In this document: one piece after another, positions 6,364 to 12,033 of the stretch
How positions within the stretch are numbered: the stretch's first letter is position 1
Layout: every line of letters starts with the position of its first letter
Origin: an uncultured Porphyromonadaceae bacterium
Lineage (GTDB): Bacteria > Bacteroidota > Bacteroidia > Bacteroidales > Muribaculaceae
Assembly: GCA_947175225.1 (NCBI GenBank)
Contig: CAMWLX010000064.1
Location: 1-12,033 of the forward strand
Length of the DNA: 12,033 nt
Direction: 5' to 3'
Made by a program: the position numbers and the translations under genes
Notes under the pieces: generated by a model
Told to the model about the DNA's origin: nothing
Database searches by the model: none
What the model saw: only the letters and a program-made list of their open reading frames with translations

Positions 6364-7908
6364 ATGCGTCAAAAATATACGCTTGTGAATATAAAGAACT
6401 CATTACTAAATGGTTTGATGCTGTCAGCATGCATAGCAGTGCTGATAGGATCATTATCGTCGTGCAATAAGAAGACAGAAACAGAGGAAGACATCTATAT
6501 GCCGGCTTCTTCCGTAGCCGTAACTAATTTCAGCCTCAAATCTAAGAGTGGTTCAAAAGTTAAGATTGACTCTGTGTTTTTCTCAATCGACCTTAACAGA
6601 GGTGTGATATTCAATGCTGACTCTCTTCCTGTAGGTACGGACGTCAGTAAGCTCGTCGCAGACATAAGTTATACGTATTCAGCATCAGCCGTCACTATTA
6701 CTCAGACCGGAGGAAAGACCACAGGAGAGATTGACTACAAGACCAATCCCTCTGATTCGATTGACTTCTCAGGCAAGGTAGTCCTTAAAATTGTAGCAGA
6801 AGATAAGACCACCTCGCGCTCCTACGATATTAAAGTAAATGTGCATAAGGTGGAGCCGGACTCTATGGTATGGGATCGGCTTGCTGTCATCCCTATGCCG
6901 TCGCGCCAAGGCGCGCCTAAGGAGCAGAAAACTGTAAAATTCAAGTCTACCACATACTCTCTGATAAAAGAAGCTGACGATAGCTACACTATGGCAGTAG
7001 CTACGGATATTCTTGCCGGAAAATGGGACAAGCAAACATTGACAGTGGATTTCGAGCCTGATGTGAGGACACTCAACGCTACCTCGGAGCATTTGTATAT
7101 GCTGGATGTGGTCGGTGTGCTCTACTCGTCGACCGATGGCGTTGCCTGGGATAATTCAGGCACTGTCTGGACCAACATAATTGGTGCTTATGGCGATGTG
7201 TTGCTTGGTATGCGCAATGAAAGTGGAACCCTCATGCATACATTCTGGCCTTCTGATGCCGGTCTTGTCGAATCTCCTGTTAGCCGTGACTTCCCAGTAG
7301 TGGATTATTCCGACTTTGTGCAATTCAGCAATCGTTGGACCACACTTCCTATTGGATTTATGGTAGGAGGCAAGCTTGCCGATGGCTCTTACTCAAATAA
7401 GACATGGGGCTTTGACGGCAATCAATGGGCTGTGCTTTCTGAAGGTATGACCCCACCGGTGGCAGGGGCTACTCTTGTGCCATATTACGTATATCGAAAG
7501 ACATCCTCGTCGCTCGTTCAGACTGAATTTTCAGTATGGATGCTTATAGGAGGTCGCCGTTCTAATGGATCCTATAATCATACCATCTATGAATCTTACG
7601 ACAATGGTGTCAACTGGTATGCCGCAGATAAGCAGATGCAGCTCCCTGAGTATTTCCCAAGCCTTCAGAATCTTGATGGGATAATGGTGGAATGGCCAAA
7701 GCAAGCTTCCCTTACCCAAAATTGGACTGACATCGCAAGAAGTGTGTTGCCGGGTATGGCACGTGTGAAGTATGAAGTGGAAGACTATGAAGTGTATTGG
7801 GACTGCCCTTATATCTACATATTTGGAGGTGTGAAAGAAAGCGGCGCACTCAACGATGAAGTGTGGCGTGGAGTACTCAACCGCCTTACTTTCGTGCCAC
7901 AATTCTGA
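6364..7908 (+). CDS. DUF6242-like lipoprotein with kelch/BNR-like propeller repeats
   Basis: The 514-residue protein is predicted to be an envelope lipoprotein of unknown function. A hydrophobic signal segment (about 13-31) ends in a lipobox LSSC with the lipidated Cys34. The following NKKTETEED is acidic and could act as a Bacteroidetes surface-export signal. Residues about 48-160 (VTNFSLKSKSG to YDIKVNVHK) look like a beta-sandwich of the kind seen at the N-terminus of Bacteroides surface lipoproteins. The rest resembles a beta-propeller: a BNR-like LYSSTDGVAWDNSG segment, then kelch-like blades near 330-350 (MVGGKLADGSYSNKTW), 391-420 (LIGGRRSNGSYNHTIY) and 484-510 (IFGGVKESGALNDEVW). The DUF6242 name comes from remembered family resemblance and gene context. 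The gene follows a perfect -7 box and is 7 bp from the PorG-like gene, so it heads the envelope run. Confidence 0.75.
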   Translation: MRQKYTLVNIKNSLLNGLMLSACIAVLIGSLSSCNKKTETEEDIYMPASSVAVTNFSLKSKSGSKVKIDSVFFSIDLNRGVIFNADSLPVGTDVSKLVADISYTYSASAVTITQTGGKTTGEIDYKTNPSDSIDFSGKVVLKIVAEDKTTSRSYDIKVNVHKVEPDSMVWDRLAVIPMPSRQGAPKEQKTVKFKSTTYSLIKEADDSYTMAVATDILAGKWDKQTLTVDFEPDVRTLNATSEHLYMLDVVGVLYSSTDGVAWDNSGTVWTNIIGAYGDVLLGMRNESGTLMHTFWPSDAGLVESPVSRDFPVVDYSDFVQFSNRWTTLPIGFMVGGKLADGSYSNKTWGFDGNQWAVLSEGMTPPVAGATLVPYYVYRKTSSSLVQTEFSVWMLIGGRRSNGSYNHTIYESYDNGVNWYAADKQMQLPEYFPSLQNLDGIMVEWPKQASLTQNWTDIARSVLPGMARVKYEVEDYEVYWDCPYIYIFGGVKESGALNDEVWRGVLNRLTFVPQF

Positions 7909-7915
7909 CGGGGAA

Positions 7916-8599
7916 ATGAAGGGGATTGCCACAGTCATATTGCTTGCCCTGCTCTGCTTTGGAGCCTCTCAAAAGGCTACGGCACAGGAAGACTATCGGT
8001 TTGATGCCGGTGGAGGCATAGGTATGACCGGATATCTCGGCGATGCCAATACATCAAACCTTTGGAGTAATCCCGGGGTAGACGGAATGCTGCTTTTCCG
8101 CTATATGCGGAGTCCCAGGATTGCTTTCAAGACGGGACTTTATGTGGGAACTTTGACCGGCAATACGGAAAACATGGCAGATGTCTTGCCTGATGCCGGC
8201 CAGTTTAAGTTCTCAACCACTTTCTTCGAACTCAGCGAAATGTTTGAGTTCAATTTCTTCAACTATGGTATAGGGGAGAGATATAGGAAACTAAAGCGCT
8301 GGAGTCCTTATATAGCGGCGGGACTTGGCGCCACATTATGGACCACAGATGGCTATACCGGAGTCAGCGCTACGCTCCCTTTCGGCATAGGCGCAAAATA
8401 TAAGATCAATGAGAGGCTCAACCTCGGATTGGAATTCCTTATGAAGAAGACCTTTTCCGACCGCTTGGACGGACCGATGCTCTCTGATCCGCACGCAATA
8501 AAGTCGGGTTTTGCAAAAAACACCGATTGGTATTCAACTCTGTCGGTGACGCTAAGCTATGAATTTTCAAAGCGGTGTGCCACTTGCAACTATAGATAA
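7916..8599 (+). CDS. DUF6089/PorG-like outer-membrane beta-barrel protein
   Basis: The 227-residue protein is predicted to be a small outer-membrane barrel. I start it at ATG 7916, 7 bp after the upstream stop. The in-frame ATG at 7856 would add 20 residues overlapping the lipoprotein gene and would bury the signal peptide. The signal peptide (MKGIATVILLALLCFG...) ends ATA-Q, with cleavage near residue 23. The mature part alternates polar and aromatic residues in beta-strand fashion: YRFDAGGGIGMTGYLGD near the N-terminus, WSPYIAAGLGATLW in the middle, and a last strand YSTLSVTLSYEF. It ends with a short tail containing Cys221-x-x-Cys224. In Porphyromonas gingivalis the related porG gene also precedes uppS and bamA, and PorG is part of type IX secretion. 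Relatives occur in species without that system, so a secretion role here is not established. Confidence 0.8.
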   Translation: MKGIATVILLALLCFGASQKATAQEDYRFDAGGGIGMTGYLGDANTSNLWSNPGVDGMLLFRYMRSPRIAFKTGLYVGTLTGNTENMADVLPDAGQFKFSTTFFELSEMFEFNFFNYGIGERYRKLKRWSPYIAAGLGATLWTTDGYTGVSATLPFGIGAKYKINERLNLGLEFLMKKTFSDRLDGPMLSDPHAIKSGFAKNTDWYSTLSVTLSYEFSKRCATCNYR

Positions 8600-8614
8600 C
8601 AATAATAACTCCGA

Positions 8615-9370
8615 ATGGAAACACTTGAAGATATACTTGGCAGACTCGACATGGAGCGAATCCCGCGCCATGTAGCCATGATTATGGACGGAAATGGCCG
8701 TTGGGCCAAAAACCGTGATAAAGTGCGCAGTGATGGTCACTATGAAGGCATCACGAGCGTGCATAATGTCACAGCTCTTTCATCCGATCTCGGTATGGAA
8801 TATCTCACCCTTTATGCATTCAGCACAGAAAATTGGAATCGTCCGAAGGAGGAGGTAGATACGCTTATGACAATCATCGGCTGGGCTATTGCAAGGGAAC
8901 TTCCCGAGCTGCTTCAAAACAATGTGAAGATCAATCTTCTTGGGGATATAGAGCGTGTGCCTGAGGGTCCGCGTGCTGAACTCTATGATTCTCGCGACAA
9001 GACTGCGCATTGCACCGGGCTGCAGCTAAATATCTGCATAAGCTACTCTTCAAGATGGGAAATCGCAGATGCTGCCCGTAAGCTCGCACGGGAAGTGGCG
9101 GAAGGGAAATTGAACCCGGACGATATTGATGAAGATGTATTCAGCAATCATCTTGCCACTGCGGGGATGCCTGATCCGGATCTTTTGATACGTACCGGAG
9201 GGGAAGAGCGCATCAGTAACTATCTCCTTTGGCAGATAGCCTATAGCGAACTCTATTTCACTCCTATTCTATGGCCCGACTTCGGAAAGAAGGAATATGC
9301 TCTCGCTCTTGTAGACTATCAGCAGCGCGAGCGTAGATTCGGAAAGACATCCGAGCAAGTGGCTCAATGA
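8615..9370 (+). CDS. uppS: Undecaprenyl diphosphate synthase (isoprenyl transferase)
   Basis: This cis-prenyltransferase extends farnesyl diphosphate with isopentenyl diphosphate to make the C55 lipid carrier for peptidoglycan and other envelope glycans. It is a cytoplasmic enzyme that works at the membrane. The 251 residues are of normal length. Family motifs: MDGNGRWA with the Mg-binding Asp25 (24-31), GH at 41-42, FSTENWNRP (69-77), LNICISYSSRWEI (138-150), and DPDLLIRTGGEERISNYLLWQ (187-207) with the diphosphate-binding arginines R193 and R199. It starts at ATG 8615, 15 bp after the barrel-protein gene. A later Met13 is possible, but the upstream start leaves a family-like N-terminal helix. 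The A-rich leader has no Shine-Dalgarno sequence. Confidence 0.96.
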   Translation: METLEDILGRLDMERIPRHVAMIMDGNGRWAKNRDKVRSDGHYEGITSVHNVTALSSDLGMEYLTLYAFSTENWNRPKEEVDTLMTIIGWAIARELPELLQNNVKINLLGDIERVPEGPRAELYDSRDKTAHCTGLQLNICISYSSRWEIADAARKLAREVAEGKLNPDDIDEDVFSNHLATAGMPDPDLLIRTGGEERISNYLLWQIAYSELYFTPILWPDFGKKEYALALVDYQQRERRFGKTSEQVAQ

Positions 9371-9379
9371 TTGTAAGAG

Positions 9380-9411
9380 TTATAAATCTTATAAGCCTTA
9401 AAATCTTATAA
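9380..9411. repeat. TTATAA-rich repeat in the uppS-bamA spacer
   Basis: TTATAA occurs at 9380, 9389 and 9406, with TTAAAA at 9398, giving a spacing of 9, 9 and 8 nt. The 10-mer AATCTTATAA is exact at 9385-9394 and 9402-9411. The tract starts 9 bp after the uppS stop. Downstream, AATTGAC and AATTCAG (9416-9429) form two further degenerate heptads. Confidence 0.55.
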
Positions 9412-9448
9412 CAAAAATTGACAATTCAGACAACTTGACAACCGATAT

Positions 9449-12033
9449 ATGATTTTCAATAGAATGCTACAATGGGTTATGCTTGCAGTCGCTGCAGTTG
9501 CAGCGACTCCAATTGCCATGGCTCAGACTCCTGCTAACGATACGATTTATGCTCCCGACATCATCTATAGTCCGATCCCAAGAGTTTATGAGATTGCAGG
9601 TATCAAAGTGACTGGTGTGCCTGATGTGGAGGATTATGTCATCATTGGATATTCCGGACTTTCGGTAGGGGAACGTGTCGAGATTCCGGGAGAGGCTATC
9701 TCTACAGCCGTGAAGCGTTTCTATCGTCAGGGTCTGTATTCTAAGGTTGAGATCAACCTTGAGAAGACAGTTGGCGACAAGGCATGGCTTGAGATATCCC
9801 TTAAGCAACAGCCTCGAATGGCAGAACTCCGCTTCACCGGGGTGAAAGGAGGAGAAAAGAAAGATCTGTTGGAGCGTCTTGGAGTGGAGAAAGGCCAGCA
9901 GTTGACTCCTAATATTGTAGCCCGTATTGTGCAGGTTGTCAAGCAATTTTACTCCGACAAGGGCTTTAAGGATGTAATAGTGACATCTTCCCAGCAGCCC
10001 GACCTTTCTCAGGAAAATTATGACTATCTGACGATCAACGTAGATAGGCAGAACAAGGTGAAAGTGCATAAGATTTATGTCAACGGTAATCAAGTGCTCT
10101 CCGACCGTAAGCTGAAGAATGCAATGAAAAAGACAAATGAGAATCATGATATTCTCAATCTTTTCAAGCAGAAGAAGTTTGTAGATTCTGACTATGCTGA
10201 CGATAAGATACGCATCATAGATAAGTATAATGAGCTTGGCTACCGTGATGCAGAGATCGTAAGCGACTCGATTGTGAAATACAACGATAAGGAAATTGAT
10301 ATCTACTTGACTGTCGATGAAGGCAACCGCTACTATATAAAGGATATAAATTGGGTGGGAAATACTTTGTATTCCACCGACTTCCTGAATCAGGTGCTCG
10401 GTATGTATCCGGGTGATGTCTACAATCAGAAGCGACTATCCAAGCGTACTTCGGAGGATGATGATGCTGTCAGCAACTTATATCTAGACAATGGCTATCT
10501 TTTCTTCAATCTTGTGCCGATTGAGCAGCAGGTGGCGGGTGACAGCATTTCGCTTCTCATGCGAATCTACGAAGGTCAGCCGGCAAGGATCAATAAAGTC
10601 GTAATCAATGGCAACGACCAGCTTTATGAGAAAGTGATCCGTCGAGAATTGCGTGTCAAGCCGGGTGATCTCTTCTCTAAGACTGCGCTTATGAACTCAG
10701 CGCGTGAGATCGCAGCCTCGGGACACTTCGATCCGGAGACTATGGGTGTCAATCCCCTGCCGAATGATGCCGACGGGACAGTGGATATCGTCTTCGACCT
10801 TGAGCAGAAAGCCAACGATAAGGTGCAGCTTTCTCTTGGTTGGGGTCAGACAGGTGTCACAGGCCAGGTAGCACTCTCATTCTCCAACTTCTCCATCAAG
10901 AATCTATTTAACCCCTCCAGCTACCGTGGTATTATCCCAAGAGGTGACGGACAGACATTCTCCATTTCTGCGCAGACCAATGCCAAGTATTATCAAAGCT
11001 ACAATATCAGTTTCTTCGACCCGTGGCTTGGCGGCAAGCGTCCTAATTCGTTCTCATTCTCTGTAGACTACAGCCGCTCTACTGGTGTCAACAGCAGATT
11101 CTATAATCAAAGTTGGATGAATTCATATTCATCTATGTATAATTATTATGGCTACAACAACGGATATGGCCAATATGCCTACCAAAATGCTTACGACCCG
11201 AACAAGGTGCTTCAGCTTGCAGGTGTGTCAGCAGCTTACGGTACACGTCTGAATTGGCCGGATGACTTTTTCCAATTCCAAGTGTCGCTTGCCTATCGTT
11301 GGTATTACCTTAAGAACTGGGATTACTTGCGCTTCATGAATACAGGTTCTGCCAATTCGATTGTCCTTGGATTGACACTTAGCCGCAATACAACTGACCA
11401 ACCTATCTATCCGAGCCGAGGCTCAAGCTTCTTGCTTTCTCTTCAAATGACTCCTCCTTGGACATCACTCCGCAAGGGTCATGACTGGCAAAAATTAGCT
11501 GAGGAGGCAAATAACCGTAATGTCAAGGCTCAGGCAGAACTCTATAAGTGGATCGAATATTATAAAGTGAAATTCCAAGCCAAGACCTTCACTCCGCTCA
11601 CAAATCCTGATGGCAACTGGCGACTCGTCATGATGACTAAGGCCGACTTTGCTCTTCTCGGTAGCTACAACAAGTATGTCAAATCGCCATTTGAAACATT
11701 CTATTTCGGCGGTGACGGTATGACAGGCAGCTATACCTACGCTACAGAGACTGTCTCGATGCGTGGCTATGAGAATGGACAGTTCACCCCATACTACTAT
11801 GAGGCATATGCTTATTCAAAGTTTACGTTTGAGCTTCGTTTCCCGTTCATGATGCAACCCAACACTACAATCTTCGCACTTGCGTTTGCGGAAGCAGGCA
11901 ATGCGTGGACTGATATAAAATACTTCGCACCATTCAACTTGAAACGTTCTGCCGGTGTCGGTGTGCGTCTATATCTCTCTATGCTCGGCTTCCTTGGTAT
12001 TGACTGGGGCTATGGTTTCGACAAGGTCTGGGG
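9449..12033 (+). CDS. bamA: Outer membrane protein assembly factor BamA, 3' end cut by the window
   Basis: BamA is the Omp85-family core of the machine that folds and inserts beta-barrel proteins into the outer membrane. The frame from ATG 9449 is open to the right edge, giving 861 residues and a partial codon; only the last strand or so, perhaps 15-30 residues, is missing. A signal peptide ends AMA-Q, with cleavage after residue 25. The ATG at 9464 is possible but would lose the positive N-terminal residue. Five POTRA domains follow, starting near residues 46, 123, 203, 294 and 378. Several contain a (V/I)NGN- or (W)VGN-type first strand. The 16-strand barrel starts near 458 (KVQLSLGWGQ). 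RGY at 772-774 is the conserved loop-6 (V/I)RG(F/Y) motif. Extracellular-side insertions include a Tyr/Asn-rich stretch (about 548-585). It is 78 bp from uppS, likely in the same transcript. Confidence 0.95.
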   Translation, partial: MIFNRMLQWVMLAVAAVAATPIAMAQTPANDTIYAPDIIYSPIPRVYEIAGIKVTGVPDVEDYVIIGYSGLSVGERVEIPGEAISTAVKRFYRQGLYSKVEINLEKTVGDKAWLEISLKQQPRMAELRFTGVKGGEKKDLLERLGVEKGQQLTPNIVARIVQVVKQFYSDKGFKDVIVTSSQQPDLSQENYDYLTINVDRQNKVKVHKIYVNGNQVLSDRKLKNAMKKTNENHDILNLFKQKKFVDSDYADDKIRIIDKYNELGYRDAEIVSDSIVKYNDKEIDIYLTVDEGNRYYIKDINWVGNTLYSTDFLNQVLGMYPGDVYNQKRLSKRTSEDDDAVSNLYLDNGYLFFNLVPIEQQVAGDSISLLMRIYEGQPARINKVVINGNDQLYEKVIRRELRVKPGDLFSKTALMNSAREIAASGHFDPETMGVNPLPNDADGTVDIVFDLEQKANDKVQLSLGWGQTGVTGQVALSFSNFSIKNLFNPSSYRGIIPRGDGQTFSISAQTNAKYYQSYNISFFDPWLGGKRPNSFSFSVDYSRSTGVNSRFYNQSWMNSYSSMYNYYGYNNGYGQYAYQNAYDPNKVLQLAGVSAAYGTRLNWPDDFFQFQVSLAYRWYYLKNWDYLRFMNTGSANSIVLGLTLSRNTTDQPIYPSRGSSFLLSLQMTPPWTSLRKGHDWQKLAEEANNRNVKAQAELYKWIEYYKVKFQAKTFTPLTNPDGNWRLVMMTKADFALLGSYNKYVKSPFETFYFGGDGMTGSYTYATETVSMRGYENGQFTPYYYEAYAYSKFTFELRFPFMMQPNTTIFALAFAEAGNAWTDIKYFAPFNLKRSAGVGVRLYLSMLGFLGIDWGYGFDKVW

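Noticed and set aside
7856..7915. Upstream in-frame start for the DUF6089 protein
   Set aside because: It overlaps the lipoprotein gene by 53 bp and would place 20 residues ahead of an otherwise standard signal peptide.
9467..10147. Minus-strand open frame (226 codons) opposite the start of bamA
   Set aside because: The plus strand carries the signal peptide and POTRA domains of bamA in a frame open to the window edge, so the minus frame is a shadow.

Overview
The window looks like the chromosome of a member of the Bacteroidales, possibly a Muribaculaceae-type gut bacterium. The clues are the branched-chain amino acid (ilv) cluster order, a Bacteroidetes-type IlvN of 179 residues, a DUF6242-like lipoprotein next to a DUF6089/PorG-like protein, UppS and BamA, almost no Shine-Dalgarno sequences, and promoter -7 boxes of the Bacteroidetes form TAnnTTTG. 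The family-level placement is only a guess. Almost all of the sequence is coding and no open reading frame shows a frameshift. I saw no tRNA, rRNA, CRISPR array or insertion sequence.

Region 1 (2-5281, + strand) holds ilvD (cut by the left edge), ilvB, ilvN and ilvC. These encode dihydroxy-acid dehydratase, both subunits of acetolactate synthase, and ketol-acid reductoisomerase. Together they carry pyruvate or 2-oxobutyrate to the keto-acid precursors of valine, leucine and isoleucine. ilvC is followed by a good intrinsic-terminator candidate at 5336-5359 that lies inside the 3' end of the convergent ribD gene.

Region 2 (5313-6182, - strand) is ribD of riboflavin biosynthesis. Its deaminase half is intact. 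Its reductase half is unusually short, with an apparent internal deletion and an early stop inside a repeat tract.

Region 3 (6364 to the right edge, + strand) is an envelope-biogenesis run. It contains a lipoprotein with kelch/BNR-like propeller repeats, a DUF6089/PorG-like outer-membrane beta-barrel, UppS (undecaprenyl diphosphate synthase) and BamA (cut by the right edge just before its last strand). ribD and this run are divergent across a 181-bp region. Each side has a perfect TAnnTTTG box 17-20 nt before its start codon, and a 15-bp palindrome abuts the box on the lipoprotein side.

The least ordinary feature is in the spacers. Those after ilvD, ilvN, ilvC and uppS are built largely from short degenerate tandem repeats with periods of 7, 8 or about 9 nt, each with a different unit and often starting at the upstream stop codon. 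Otherwise the genes are conserved housekeeping genes, and I find no convincing new multi-gene system.
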